Below are positions 1-13,359 of a DNA stretch of 64,000 nucleotides, piece by piece; position 1 is the stretch's first letter, and the number at the start of each line of letters is the position of its first letter. The notes beneath the pieces were generated by a model. That model had not been told where the DNA came from, searched no databases, and saw only the letters and a list, made by a program, of their open reading frames with translations. The translations under genes were made by a program, and so were the position numbers. The stretch covers positions 6,660,639 to 6,724,638 of the forward strand of contig OY482855.1 of assembly GCA_960531495.1 (NCBI GenBank). The letters are read 5' to 3'. Source of the stretch: Zeus faber. Its lineage: Eukaryota > Chordata > Actinopteri > Zeiformes > Zeidae.

Positions 1-1207
1 TATAGAATAAGATAAAAAATATATAGAATAAAATACAATAAAAAATAAATTGAAATAAAATGGAATAGGTAGAAGGAATATGCCTATGTATATACAGATA
101 TGTGCATTTAAAGTGGCATGTGAATTAAAGTGGCATGTGAATGTGAATAGTGTGAGGTAGTGTTTGGGATAATACAGCACAGTATACAACAGTACGGCGC
201 AGCAATACGGCATCACGAACAACCCTGAACAGTGACACAGTATGCGGTACAGTATGCTACATACAGTACAGTAGGTAGTGGAGCCTAGTGCATGGCTCAG
301 TTAGGACCCCTGGTGAGGTCAGCATTGACAGTTCTGATGGCTTGAGGGAAGAAACTCCGTCTCAGTCTCTCTGTTCTCGCTGCGTGACTGCGGAGGCGCT
401 TGCCTGACCGCAGCAGCTGAAACAGTCCGTTGTTGGGGTGATGAGGATCCTTCATGATCCTACGGGCTCTGCTACTACACCTCCTGGTGTATAACTCCTG
501 CAAGGGGGGGAGGGTAGTTCCAGTGGTACGTTCAGCTGAACGCACCACCCTCTGCAGGACCCGCCTGTCCTGGGCAGTACAGCTCCCAAACCAGGCAGTG
601 ATGTTGCCTGTCAGGATGCTCTCCACTGCTCCAGAGTAGAAGGACTTGAGGATCCTCACCGAGACCCGGAATTTCCTCAGCTGCCTGAGGTAGTAGAGAC
701 GCTGCCTCGCCTTTCTCACCAGAGTGTCTGTGTGAACAGTCCATGTTAAGTCCTCTGTGATGTGGACTCCCAGATATCTGAGCTGCTCACTCTATCGACA
801 GAAGTCCCATTAATCCACAAGGGCGCGTGCGTCCTCGATTGTGATCCACGCCTAAAGTCCACAATCAGCTCCTTGGTTTTGCTGACGTTCAGGTGTAGGC
901 TGTTGTCCTGGCACCAGAGTGACAGGTCAGCCACCTCCTCGCGGTAGGCCTTCTCATCGCAGTCGGTGATCAGGCCCACGACCACGGTGTCGTCAGCAAA
1001 CTTGATGATGGTGTTGGAGCTGGACCTGGTCACACAGTCATGTGTGTACAGGGAGTACAGTAGGGGGCTGAGGACGCAACCCTGGGGGGATCCTGTATTC
1101 AGGGTGAGGGAGCTTGACATGTACTTCCCCACCTTGACCACCTGGGGGCGGCCTGTGAGGAAGTCCAGGATCCAGGTGCACAGCGGAGCATTCAATCCTA
1201 GCTCCAC
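1..1207 (-). mobile_element. Degraded L2/CR1-group LINE, 3' part of the reverse-transcriptase ORF plus 3' region
   Basis: On the minus strand, 1207-746 encodes a reverse-transcriptase palm segment with [13 protein letters not shown] and the catalytic FADDT box, followed by a conserved [20 protein letters not shown] block. The C-terminal part continues in another frame at 719-297, so the ORF is broken at about 740. Bases 1-110 are A/T-rich and match, in reverse complement, the 3' region of the fragment at 62640-62752, so this copy's 3' end probably lies just left of the window. Clade placement rests on motif resemblance to fish L2/Maui-type elements. The element is non-functional and ends about 170 bp before the first slc16a6 coding exon. 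Confidence 0.85.
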
Positions 1208-1379
1208 CTATGACTATAACTAAAAATTAGTGTGTGTGTGTGTGTGGGGCAGGGGTTCAATGCCAAATTTGTCATGGTCTGCATTTTATCATATTGATAC
1301 ATTATTAGAAAAAATCAATACCCAGCTGTCTTTCCATGCTAAAGAGGGCTTCTCCTACAGGTTGTGGTCCGGTCCAGAC

Positions 1380-4300
1380 ATGAGGGGGCTGGGGCGAGGC
1401 GGTTGCAGCGGACCGTGTGTTTATTCGGCGGTGCCAGACGGGGGCTGGGGCTGGGCTGTGGCCACAGCCTTCTTTGTGGTGGAGGTGTGCACCTACGGGA
1501 CCATAAAGAGCCTGGGCATCTTTCTCCAGGACCTGATGGAGGAGTTCAAGGAGAGCAACAGCCGGGTGTCCTGGATCATCTCCATCTGTGTCTTCATCCT
1601 CACCTTCACGGGTCAGTTGTTTTTAGAAGTGAGATGAAATAATTTAGTTAAAATAATTCAGCCATACATCACAGGAATGAATTACGCAATTATTTGCAAT
1701 CGAATGCTTTTAATGGGGCATCGTTTAATACAGGGGTTCCCAACCACTGGGCCGTCGGGCATTTGCCTCTACTCCGTTAGAAGGCGGGCGGGGGTGCCCT
1801 GTTCAGCTTGTACTTTTTTTATTTTCTTTTTTTTTGCAAAGCCTGATCAGAGCGATCTCAAATCATGAACAAGTGGGCGAACAGTATGTTTTTATTGCAG
1901 ATGTATTAATCTATTATCTGTTTAGCTATCTATTATTCATTTTCCCTTCCTGAGCTGTACCGTCCACTGTACGGGTTGCGGGTGGGGCTGAACACTTGAT
2001 CTGTCCATTTATCTATTATTTATTTTCCCTCCCCACGCTGTGTACGCTCCTTAATGGTGGCGGACGGTGGGAGTAGGGGTGCCACGGTGGGGGCTGCCGT
2101 GGTGTGACTTGCTCTGCTCTCAAGTCGGGGGCGGAATTCTGAGTTTATTGTTGAAACACAGGGCTACTTTTTTTTTCCCCTGACCCTAATACTCTTTTAT
2201 TGTAGATGTATTCAATGTATTTATTTTCCTCTGAGTAATGGGGAGACACTCTCTTTAGCACCCTTCCCCACCCCCCGCCCACCCGTGAACATTTTGTGCA
2301 CTGTGGCCCAGCCTGTGATAATAAAAAGGTTTTATAACCCCTGATTTAGGATTACAATTCACAAATCTTTAATGCTTGATGCTGGTGTCCCAAAGTGCCT
2401 TGATCACTGGCAACAACCAATCAAAATGTTTTTAAAAAAAACTTTTCTGGGTGCACCTGATTGAACTTTCTTTTTTGCACAAAGTAGGTGTGGCGCAAAC
2501 TAACACCTTCGCTCATATTAACAAATTCTGCCATCATTTTGCAATTTTTTCTATTATTTTATTTCAGTTTACAACAATGTTTTTATGGTTCAGATAACAA
2601 GTCTGCTTGCAAAGAAAATCAACTTAGAAAATCAACTTAGGTGCCACTGACAGATCTGGTGAAAACATACCACAAAGGGCCGTTCTGCCCACATTGAACT
2701 AGCTTGATCAGCATCTCATCACATGCTGCACTCACTAAACAACAAAGCAGAAGGAAATCCTGTGTTGGATGGTGCTCGTCTCTGCGGTAAAGCAAAATGC
2801 ACTCATCTTTACAGCTGACCTGGGTACAAGCACACAATCCTGACAACCAAAAGGATGCTTGCTATCAGCAGTTCTATCCGGAGTTTAGGGAGCTGAGTGG
2901 GTTTGTTGGGTGGAAGTAGCCCTGTGTGTTTGGCTGATCCAACATGACAAGGTTTTCCTGCTGACTTCACTGATTTGGTGTGAATTGATACTCAGCAGAT
3001 CTGACGAATGAGAATGTAATGCACTCTTGTTGAATTAAAAGCACTAAATCAGTTTCCCTCTTTCCCTCTCAGCCCCGCTGTCCACGGTATTGAGCAACCA
3101 TTTCGGCTACCAGCCCGTGGTGATGGTGGGGGGCTTCCTCATCAGTCTGGGGACCATCGCCTCCGCCTTCACCAACTCCATCAATGAAATGTACATCACT
3201 ATTGGAGTTATCTCAGGTATGTATTATGCACGCACACATGTTTGGGGGGGTCAGTTGGGGAATATGGTTGCCTGTTGAAAGCACCTGCAGAAACTGATCC
3301 ATCTGTCAGTCTGCGTGTTTGTATGTGTGTTTCGTAGCAGCTGAACTAGTACCACTGCAAGAGTGTAAAATGGTGTCCAAAAGTCCTTGATTTGCTTTTG
3401 CAGATGTGGCGGATGCTATTCAGCATGGACAGTATCGGATGAACAGACTCTTAATGGGGCTCTATGTAAGGAGGCCTCCTCCACTATTTGAGTTTTCTAG
3501 GAAGGACTGACACAGCAGCGAATAATGGAATGGAAAATGATTAGTGCTCAGCCCCCCACCCCTATCCCCCAAATTTCCCTTTCAGATAAAGGAATGACAG
3601 AGCAGAAAATGGTCAACAAGGTTGATTAAATGAACTAAAGCATTCTTAAAAAAAGAGTTTATACACAGGAAAATAAAGATTCTTAGCTGGTTCTTTAAAA
3701 GACGGTCTGGTTCCGCAAAAAGTGACATGTGAAATGTACATATATACATCTCTATTGGAGTTACTGTATGTTGGGTGCTTTAAAGAGCCTTGCTCTGAAA
3801 GGTTCTTTGTGGAACAGAAATGGTTCTTCTAGGCATTGACCGAATAATCATGTTGGGTCTCCAGTTAGCATCTTTATTTTCCTGTATCTGTTTCAGATTA
3901 AAGATTGGAGGTGAATTGGTGGTTTTGAAAAACCAACCAGTGAGCAGAACCGTTAACCTTTTTTCTTTCAGAAGTGCATGCACTGCTTGTTCTCCCATTA
4001 TGAAAACTGTCTCGCTTTCCCACCCCCACCCCCAAACTTGAAATGGAAAAGCACTAACTTGCCAACCCCTTTTCTGTTCTCTCCCTTTGTCTGTCTCTCT
4101 TTCTCTCTTATTTTTTTTTCTCTCTTTTTGTCTTCACACGCATTTGTCTTTCAGGCCTAACTCCCCATCGCGGCACACACCCATCATGGCCTCCACAATG
4201 GAGTTCGCTGACATCGTGACACGTTTCAGCCTCGATACTTGACCCAACCGCAGCCCTGGTTGTGCTCTTCCAGTAGATGTTATGTCGTCTTCTTGTTCTT

Positions 4301-6432
4301 CTTCCTGTCCTGTGTTTCCCCAGGCCTGGGTTACTGCCTCACCTTCCTGCCTACCGTCACCATTTTAGCCCAGTACTTCTCTAGCCGGAGAGCCCTCGTC
4401 ACCTCCATCGCATCCACGGGCGAGTCTTTCGCCATGTTTGCCTTCGCACCGGGTGAGTCCTGGTGAGGCAGGGAACAGAGCAGGGCAGGGAGCTAAATCA
4501 GGTTCCTAAATTAGGCTAAACGTCTTTTTTTGACTGTGAGAGCTGTCCTTGTAATGCTGTCCTGACATTTATTTTAATCAGCGTGACTGAGAGCTAGATT
4601 TATTTTACACAAGAGAACAGACGACATCTCAAATATATAAAATCACAATCAATGTTAATAATATAACAATAACAATAAAATCATACAGCTCACATACTTA
4701 GTTGACCCAATCACAAGTGAAGTTAGCAACATCTGCAACATAAACCTTAAAATCCATCCAATGAGTCTTTGCAGGAAGAAATTAAGTGAAAGAGAGACCC
4801 CCTCCCGCCTGTGTACGGAGTTAACACAGGTGGGGGGGGCAGAGGCAGAGTTGACCTGTTCCCTAATCATTTGGTCATGTTTGGAAATGCTGGATTGAAA
4901 AAGGAAGAGATACCATTTACTTTTGGACTGTAGTCTTACTGAAGCCCTCCTCCCTCCTCTTCACAGCCTTTACTGCGCTGAAGCAGGAAATAGGCTGGCG
5001 CTATTGCTTAGTCATTATCGGCATCCTCCAGGCATCTGTGATTGGCTGCGGTGCCCTCCTCCGTCCAATCATTATCAAGCCGGTGGCCGGAGGGCCGCAG
5101 GATGACTTCAAGCAGGAGTCGCTCTCCTTTAAAAAACTGCAGTCGGATTACAAGCTTGAGAACGAAGAGACTAGGACCTCCATCAGCTCGGAGGGTACAC
5201 GAGGGTCCGAGGACTCGGGCATCACTTCGCTTTCCACATATAGTGAAGACCTTTGCACGGCCACGGTGGAGGCTAAGTCCCTGGTGAAGTGGGAGGAGGG
5301 AAAGGAGCCCCAGGGACCATCCCAGAGCACAATCTCTGCTCCTCTTAAGCAGATGGAGGCCGCCCCGCTGTCCCCGCCCAAACCCAAACTCCTGGACTTC
5401 TCAGTGTTGAAAGACCCCACCTTCATCTTCTACTCTCTCTTTGGCCTGTTTGCCACGCTGGGCTTCTTCGCCCCCCAGCTCTACATCATCGAACTGAGCA
5501 AGAGCCGCGGCGTGGAGCCCAGCATGGCATCCTACATGCTCTCCGCCATCGCGGTGGCAGATGTGTGCGGCCGCCTCTCCATCGGGGTGTTTCTGAACAA
5601 AGTGCGCTGCAGGAAGATCAGGGTGCTGCTGGTGTGCGTGTTTGTGCTGTGCCTTGTGCTGGTGGCCTTCACTATGGTGTGGGAGTTCTGGGGCCTGGCA
5701 GTGTGTTGCGCTCTGTACGGCTTCTTCATGGGCACGGTGGCCTCCACGCACATCCCCATGCTGGCGGAAGAGGACGTGGTGGGCATCCAGAGGATGTCCT
5801 CCTCGGTGGGGGTCTACGTGTTCATCCAGAGCTTCGCCGGGCTGGCAGGACCGCCGCTGGGAGGTACATGAATTCTTCTGTATTTCTGTCTCTCGGTTTG
5901 TAAAAGTATCTGAGTCTGGCCGGGTGTCAAAATGTGATGAAACCTGTGGTATTTACACCAAATTTCGATACCGAAACAGTGAACGCAGATTTTTTTATGA
6001 AGCTGAATATGAGAAAAGTATTGCTTGTGGTGGTACATGGTCCCGCCCTAATTGTCATTAAAAACAAAACAAGTTACTTAAAAGGTGTTTTAACAAAATT
6101 CAAAGATGAAAATTGAATGAGATGAGAAATAAGTTTGGATTGTTGATCTTTCCGCACCAGGTGCATTGGTTGATGTCACACAGAACTACGGTGCGGCTTT
6201 CTATTCCTGCGCGGCGGGCATGGGGCTTGGCGCCGTCTGCTTGGCCATGGTGGGACCGGTCAAGTCCGGAATGTGCTTGAAAGGACGCAGGTCCGGGGGG
6301 GAGGATTACAATGCTGGTGGAAGGGGAGTGACCATCGATAGAGAACAGCCAGACTTCCTGGAGATGGACCTGGACCCGGAGTCCAGTCCCACGGAACAGG
6401 CGTCACACGGGAAGAACGGTATCGGCATGTGA
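1380..6432 (+). CDS. slc16a6: Monocarboxylate transporter, SLC16A6 (MCT7)-like, five coding exons
   Basis: Coding exons are 1380-1611, 3073-3216, 4324-4452, 4967-5863 and 6161-6432. All introns are GT-AG and all junctions are phase 1, giving 557 aa (human about 523). The start ATG lies 20 bp after a splice acceptor (1359-1360), so a 5' UTR exon lies upstream. The protein carries the MCT signature PDGGWGWAV at residues 19-27, [44 protein letters not shown] and [14 protein letters not shown]. About 12 membrane segments are expected, with a long cytoplasmic loop (about 205-312) containing [11 protein letters not shown]. The C-terminus has PDFLEMDL. These last two match human SLC16A6 better than other MCTs as I remember them. 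Family members move monocarboxylates or ketone bodies across the plasma membrane; the substrate here is inferred. Which teleost duplicate (a or b) it is cannot be told. Confidence 0.93.
1731..2343. mobile_element. hAT-like non-autonomous element in slc16a6 intron 1
   Basis: The left end reads CAGGGGTTCCCAACC at 1731 and the right end reads AACCCCTG at 2336-2343, an 8-bp terminal inverted repeat. The flanking 8-mers (GTTTAATA and ATTTAGGA) partly agree, as expected for a decayed 8-bp target duplication. There is no coding capacity. The CAGGGGTTCCCAACC terminus is typical of hAT/Charlie-type elements. Confidence 0.6.
3640..3960. repeat. Probable dispersed 'ggttctt/aagaacc' repeat in slc16a6 intron 2
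   Basis: The stretch contains several copies of a ggttctt motif (ggttctttaaaa, ggttctttgtgg, ggttcttctagg), a pattern frequent in teleost interspersed repeats. No ORF is supported. The boundaries are approximate and the family is not identified. Confidence 0.35.
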
Positions 6433-7304
6433 AAAACGACCCAGACCGACCGACTACACCTTGAGATGGAGGAAGAACACTGTTTACACACTGAGGAGAG
6501 TGTGGACTGTGCACACACACCTAAGTGCCCACAGATAGTTCACACACACACACCTACAATATAACTTCAACCAGGGGTGTGGAATTAGTCAATACATAAC
6601 TCAGTATAAGCTCCTGTTTTTACTCAGGTTCAGCAAGCGATGCCCTGTAACTCATTCCTTGCTTTCCACGAAGGAAACAGTCTCCATTCTGAGACCCAAG
6701 ACACATCAATGCTACTTGCATGCAAGAAAGTCACTTAAACAATTTTTTTCATGTCTGCAACCAATGCCAAAATTGCTTTATACTGTTTTGTGAACCAATT
6801 TTCCTGATGTCTCCATGCTGTTTCCCTTTCGTTTCTTTTTTTTTGTCAAATGCAGAGGCTGAGTAAACGTTTACCTCAGGAATTAAAAAGAAACTGCAGT
6901 GATTTACACTCTGGGGAATTGGATGACGATCATGTCAAGAAAATCAAGAAAGGTGCAGTGCGTGGGCTGAAGGGGCAGAGCTCAGTGTCCTCTGTGGAGC
7001 TTCAGTCCTGCAGAGGCATGGAACACACAGCCGTGCCTAACTGTTAGTGCTGAGCGAATGAACCTTTTTACGCATTTTGCCATTTCTTTGAGAAAAAAAA
7101 CCACCAGTATCTTTATTAAAACATCTCAAGCCTTCTTTTCTATTATGATTTACACTTTATACAACTCATGCTGCAGAGGTACCGATACACTTGAAAGGCA
7201 CGGATGACCAGATAAAATGTTCTATTTCTTTAAAGCCTTGTCGACAAGGCACCTTCAGGCACGGAGCTTAATCAGTGACTTGGAAGTTTTTACAGCAGAA
7301 TAAA
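6433..7304 (+). other. slc16a6: slc16a6 3' UTR (inferred) with AATAAA at 7299-7304
   Basis: The unique-looking stretch after the slc16a6 stop codon holds no convincing gene. A canonical AATAAA lies at 7299-7304 and is the best polyadenylation signal seen. A perfect 16-bp palindrome, GCCTTGTCGACAAGGC, lies at 7235-7250. The short ORF at 6850-7047 has no recognisable content and is treated as UTR. Confidence 0.5.
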
Positions 7305-7540
7305 ATGTAGGAAATCTTGTATTTCTAGCACACTGTGTGATATTTCACCAGTATGTCACCTGTTGGACAATATCAATTAATAACCAACAACTTACTGACT
7401 TACTGATGGAGTAGGTGCTTCAGTTCGGCCACTGCGTGATGAACCAAAGTGTTTTTCCACAAACGGGTTGTGGGTTTGACTGTACCCGATCCTCTGAGAA
7501 AGACCACAACTAAATGCTGCTTTGAAGCCACAAGACATTC

Positions 7541-8728
7541 AGGGGCTACTTCACAAAAGGATTGTGGGGGTTTTGCGGCCGCTTAACAGGTGCAAATAAG
7601 AGAAAAAGTAAGCATCTAATCCACAAAGTATCCTCAAACAGTAAAACGCACCTTTATCTGCGCTGCCAAGCCAATGGCATCTCGGTGCGCAGGTGCCATT
7701 TGCTCATATTTAAATTTGGTATTTTTCATACATTTGGTGGGAAAAAAAATTGGCCCCATTCTATGCAAATGAGCCTCATTGCAAATAGCGTCCACTTCAC
7801 AAACACGGCACTAATAGCTGCACACAGTCAGAGTGAAGCTATTACCATCTGTAGCGACCTGGTGGTAACTGCGGGAGACCCCACAAAAAAGGCTCCGCTG
7901 CGCGATCGTCTGCAGAGAGCTGGTGCAACTGAAGCGCATTTATAAGGGGTGTCAGGCCCAGACTTCCCAGTGATCTGTAAATAATATTTTGCCATTATTA
8001 TTATAATTCTTATTACTGTCACGGCATCTGTGGATAGCGGAACAGGCAGCAGTCTGGTTTTCAAAACCCACTCCAAAAGGAAATTGTTGAATTTTTTAAT
8101 AATTGATTGTACAAAAAGGCAATAGAAAAGTTTACAAAAACAGTTCTGTAATTCCTATTCCACTCCAAAAATACCGGAAAAACAACTTAAAGTTACAGGG
8201 AATAGTGATAAAGTAGTCAGAATTGGCATTGAACCTCAGAACAATGGACAGCTCCACCGGCCGCGGCCTCAGTTGCAGCAGCCTGGTGGTAAAGTAAAAT
8301 ATATAAAAACAACTGTCATCATTAATACATTGTAATAATATGATTCAGTGAGAACTAGAAAGTCACATAATAAATATATACACATTTTATTCATGCAATA
8401 AATTAACTTTGTGGGAAAAGTACAATTTATTATAGATTTACTCATTCTATTTTAATGTTTTATAGTCACTGCCCATAAACCTAAAAATACTAAGCAAGAC
8501 CCGGGGTCCCCCGACCCCCATTACACGGAGACCCCTTAAACGGAGACCCTGTTACACTCCCCCACCGGACAATTATTTTTCCTTATCCCCCCTCAAGTTT
8601 GGTATATATCATTAGCCCAATATCTTTTGTGAATCAGATGCTAAGACGCCGCAGATAGCGGGCGCAATTCATGTGCAATTCATGGTGCGATTAGTGGCCA
8701 CAATCCATTTCTTTGTGAATTCGCCCTT
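7541..8728. mobile_element. PIF/Harbinger-like non-autonomous element
   Basis: The left end (7542 on) reads GGGGCTACTTCACAAA followed by aggattgtgg. The right end, in reverse complement from about 8727, reads GGGCGAATTCACAAAG followed by aaatggattgtgg, so the termini form an imperfect ~28-bp inverted repeat. The same tetramer TTCA flanks both ends and may be the target duplication. The interior has motifs common in fish Harbinger MITEs (GCAAATGAGCCTCATTGC, cacggcactaatagctgcac) and no transposase. Family assignment rests on the terminus style. Confidence 0.6.
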
Positions 8729-8729
8729 C

Positions 8730-11100
8730 ATGCTTTACAATCTGTTCTACAACTTAATGCACACAATCAGCTGAATTTCTCTTCTCAAGTTGTTTCTTTT
8801 ACATTTAATTTAGTTAGCTAGTAAGCTATTTAGTAGCAGCTACAGGCACTGATGTCCAAATGTTAGAATGTCCAAGCGTTAGAATAGGCAAAGCTGAAAA
8901 ATTAATGAGGGTTCTCAAAAAGGAGAACCAGCTCAATACACATTTTCTTTCTTTCCATACAGACCCTGTGCTGACTTGAATTTTTGCTTTAAAAATCATT
9001 TTGACCTCTTGACATTTTGATAGTTTTTCGAAAACTAATTTTCATACTGCACACGTTTTACCATGTTTTATTTAAGCCAATTTTCAACTCTTTGTAATTA
9101 GCCCTGTGCAAGGCACATACAACGTCCGGCACGTGTTTTGTTCTGATCATGAAAATAAAGTATTCTGATGAATTTGAGACATCGTCTGTCCGGTAAATAT
9201 TTTGTGGGAGGCCTTCGAGAGTAAAGGCAAGGATACTTTAATGGTTAGTTCCATAGACGTGTTAGAAACAGAAAAATAACACATTTACAGTTTTCCCCGA
9301 AGTACAGATAACAAGTTCTTCTGAACGAGGAAGAATGCAGATATATAGTGACCTTAGGCACAACCTCTCTTGCTTTCTGTGAAGTTTCTAAAAAACAATA
9401 GACAACCCCACCTCTCGGGATAAGACCAAACTCTTGCCAAATCTGCCGAGACATTTCAATGCCCATAAAAATGGAATAATAAAACTGCACAAATACTATA
9501 AAGTAAACACTGGAAAACTCCAAAATCTGATTCAGTAAAATTCTAGCACACTGTATGAAGGGGCACCCCTGTCTTTTTAACTTAATGGCTCACCAGTGGT
9601 GTAGTGGTGTAGTGGTGTGTTGGTAGATGGGTATACTGCGGCTTCCATCCCTACATGTGCACAAAACCCATGCTTGCGCACTGCTACTTCATGCATAAGT
9701 GATCAAAAGGTAGCCAATACAAGACTAATAAAAATGAACTTTAATTCTTTCTTAAGTGCATCTCAGTTTTAATGTTTTAAAGGTGTAAGAGGTGTGCAAA
9801 TTCTGAAACACTGTCGAAAGATACAGGTTTTAACACGTTGAACAGCACAAACAATTCATTAGAGAAAGCTCCTGAGAAACTGCCAGGTTTGATTAAGGAA
9901 CACACCCAGCAGTGAAATAAACCAGTTCTAGTCTGAACACACCTAAACATTCACAAATATGAATGAAGGTTTCATTAACTGAAACTGGGTTTTAAATGCT
10001 GTTAGGGTTTATTATTATAATCGAGTCCAGGTTGGACTACCACAAGTGGTTTTTTTTAATCTAGACCCGGTATTAAGTGGTCTGTGTGCAGAAATAAATG
10101 TGAAATACACCTTTTTACCTGGTTTCAAAAAAATGAAATAGAGTTTGAGGTGGTGTTTAGGCTTCATATTATAATCTAGTCTAAATGACTACTATAAGTG
10201 CAGTACTTTTTAGCTTCTGAAAAGGCCCTCCATCGAAAAACAGTGAATCCACTTTTTCCAAATCCAAGTTTCCACAAATAACAAGAGGGTTTTAAATGCT
10301 GTTTATTATCAATACAATAACAAATAATTTACCATGTGTCTTTATTCAAGTTCAGCCATGCACCAGTTATGTCTGTCAGAGATGTTAATGAAAAGTCTGA
10401 GGTTTTTGAATGCACCTTATCGTCAGACGCTGGGAATCGGCCGCTAAGAAAAAGATCCTCTAAGTCATTATAATGATGAGAAATTTTCTGGAAATAATGA
10501 TCGATCTAGTATGTCAAAATAATGAGAAAAAAATTTGACACTTGCAAACTGAGATATGTAATTGCTTTTGATAAATGCTTTAAATATTTGATTTATTTTC
10601 ATATATAGCCTATAATACTTGCTCTTTCAGATCTGTTCAAAAGTATTGCCCCACGATGTGAACTGAATGAATACCCCTCCTGCAATATATACAAAGAAAC
10701 ATGTACAACATTTTGCTATCATTTATATGTGCGAATAAATAGGCAGGCAGTGTTTGTAGTGGATTGTGGCGACTAACTGAAATTGGACATTGACGGTGGC
10801 TAGAACCAATATCAAAAATAGACAAGGCATGTACGGTATCCCCTCCTACAGGGTCATAAAGGATTATCAATGTATTTTATTTTAACCCTCATTTTATTTT
10901 TTTCTGGTTGTATAATGGATGTGTGGTGTTTTGAGAGAAAATACATCTGTGGGAGATCGTACTGCGTTTTGCAGAGAGATGCATTTTTAAAAACATAAAT
11001 GTAGGCTATATTTCAGAATCAGAAGCCGGAAATGTGTTCATCACAGATAATGGTTCATATAAACAGCCATTTCTGATAAAAAAAAAATGCCATTATTAAA
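8730..11100. other. A/T-rich intergenic DNA, no gene seen
   Basis: No ORF here has recognisable homology. Scattered runs resemble old repeat fragments, for example the gtggtgtagtggtgtagtgg run near 9597 and 'aaataatgag' motifs at 10440-10530 like those of the fold-back element at 12.3-13.3 kb. AT-rich tracts dominate. Confidence 0.5.
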
Positions 11101-11204
11101 ATGTGGCATTTCTCGCATTTTGGATTTCGTCATTATTTTGAGAAAGTTCCTCGGTATTTTGGGATACTAATTCATTATTTTTTAGAAACTAGTCATACCA
11201 AAGT

Positions 11205-11960
11205 CAAAATAGTAAACCCACGGAAGTCACTGGGGCCAGATGGCATTCCAGCCCGTGTCCTCAGATCGTGCACCAACCAGTTAGCGGAGGTATTCATCCC
11301 CTCTATATTCAACCTCTCCCTGAACCAGCCTGCAGTCCCCACCTGCTTCAAAAAGACCACGATTGTCCCCATACCAAAGAAGTTTCATCACATGCCTGAA
11401 TGACAACCGCCAATATCTGCAAGACCAAAGAGATGATAGTGGACTTCAGGAAGCAGCAGCGGAGGGGTCATGACCCCATTCACATCGATGGAGCTGAAGT
11501 GGAGAGAGTCTCCTGCTTCAAGTTCCTCGCTGTGTTCATCAATGAGAACCTCACCTGGTCCGGGCAAGCGGACTCTGCGGTATAAACTGCCCAAAAGCGG
11601 CATGTCGGCAAAGACTCTCACCAATTTCTACAGGTGCACCACTGAGAGCATCCTCTCTGGCTGCCTTACTTCCTGGTACAAATTTTGTTGCATCCTATTT
11701 GTACAATGACAATAAAGAGATATTGTATTCTACTCTGAGCGCATCTTCGGCTGCCATCCCCCCTCTGTGCAAGGCAATGCCCTGGGAAAGCACGGAAAAT
11801 GACAAAAGAAGACAGTCACTCAGGCTATGGACTGTTCAAGTTGCTGCCATCTGGTAGATGCTGCCGGCAGCACAGACTTCCAGACTCACAAACAGCTTTT
11901 ATCCCCAGGTCATCAGGCTCCTTAACCAGCGATACTAAGCTACTGATGGAATTGATGACA
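11205..11960 (+). mobile_element. L2/CR1-group LINE fragment, rearranged
   Basis: Plus-strand 11209-11400 encodes an RT N-terminal block ([16 protein letters not shown], then [20 protein letters not shown]). It is followed directly by a distal block at 11412-11585 (ICKTKEMIVDFRKQQR and FKFLAVFINENLTWSGQ), so the catalytic palm is deleted. A piece of LINE 3' tail (tgacaataaagagatattgt) sits at 11708-11727, with more C-terminal ORF2-like sequence at 11799-11940. At least two LINE fragments are therefore joined. It is non-functional. Confidence 0.8.
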
Positions 11961-12344
11961 CAAATAGAGTTCTACAGAACATATGCATTGGTCAATTGTA
12001 CATTCATTGTGAATCACATTGTCTAATGTACATTCATCAGCACATCTCCACTTTATATCATAACATTTTACATTTCCATTCTTATTGTTCAGTCATAGTC
12101 TACCTCTGTCTACAGCCACCAGAATACATAACATATTTCCCATTTCTAAATTCCTCAGTACTGCTGCCAATGATCTATTATTGTGTCTCTTTTTTTTATT
12201 ATGTATATTTTTTATTATGTTGACTTTTTTTTTTTTTTTTTTTTTATAATAATTGAATACATTCTTTGAAAATGAAATGCCTTTTACGTAGCTGTCGCTT
12301 GCCTTGTCGCTAGAATTTCACTGTTCACAATGACCCTGTGTCAT

Positions 12345-13335
12345 ACTATGGAAGCCCATTTCTGCCAATGTGGTGAAAAAAAAGATTGCGTAAGTCGTTA
12401 TAAAGAGAAACGTTCTCATTATAATGAGAAACTTTATAATAAACTAAAAAACAACTTAGTATCTCCAAATAATGGCATAGCATTTCAGAATAATGACTTA
12501 CCTATCTTGAAATAATTACTTAGTATCTCAAAATAATGACTTACTTATCTCAAAATAATGAGAAGCTTTCTCAAAATAATGATCTAATGATTAGTAGTAG
12601 TAGCACTAACAGTTAATAGTAGTAGTAGTACTAACAGGTAATAGTAGTACTTACAATTAGTAGTGGTAGTATTAGTAGTAGTAACAACAGGTTGTAGTAG
12701 TACTAACAGTTAGTAGTAGTAGTACTGACAGTTAGTAGTAGTACTAACAGTTATTCGTAGAAGTACTAACAGTTAGTACTAGTATTACTAACAGTTAGTA
12801 GGTACTACTAACAGGTAGTCTGTTAGTACTACAACTACTAATTGTTAGTACTACTACCACTACTACTAACTATAAGTACCTACTAACTGTTGGTACTACT
12901 GCTACTACCTGTTAGTACTACTACTACTACTACTACTACTACTACCTGTTAGTGCTACTTCTACTAACTATTAGTACCTACTCATTGTGAGAATTACTAC
13001 CACTAAGTTAGTACTACTACTACCTGTTAGTACTACTATGACTATCTGTTAGTACTACTACAACTACTAATTGTTAGTACTACTACCACTACTACTAACT
13101 ATAAGTACCTACTAACTGTTAGTACTACTACTACTACTACTCACTGTAAGTATTACTACTACTAACTGTTAGTACAACTTCTACCTGTTAGTACTACTAT
13201 GTTAGTAGTAGTAGTACTAACAGGTAGGTAATAGTTGTACTACCTCATTCTACCTTATAAGTCATTACTTTGAGAGAGTTTTTCATTATAATGACTTTTT
13301 CATCACATTAGCTGAAATGGGCTTCCATATTATAC
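12345..13335. mobile_element. Fold-back DNA element with palindromic (TAG)n/(CTA)n core
   Basis: The left terminus at 12347 reads TATGGAAGCCCATTTCTGCC and continues aatgtggtgaaaaaaa. The right terminus, in reverse complement from about 13337, reads TATGGAAGCCCATTTCAGCT and continues aatgtgatgaaaaag. Inside each arm are repeats of 'tctcaaaataatga(ctta)'. The core, about 12590-13240, is a degenerate trinucleotide array: TAGTAG...ACTAACAG in the left half and CTACTAC...TGTTAGTA in the right half, so the element folds back on itself. A TA dinucleotide abuts each end. There is no transposase ORF, and the superfamily is unassigned. Confidence 0.7.
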
Positions 13336-13359
13336 TGTGCATTTGATATATAAAACACT

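Noticed and set aside
4156..4235. Decoy acceptor and exon-like start (tttcag|gcctaac) in slc16a6
   Set aside because: It resembles the real acceptor at 4321-4323 (cag|gcctggg) but does not encode the conserved GLGYCLTF block.
12590..13250. Regular repeats considered as a CRISPR-like array
   Set aside because: Trinucleotide units in inverted halves inside a transposon-like fold-back, with no unique spacers and a vertebrate context.
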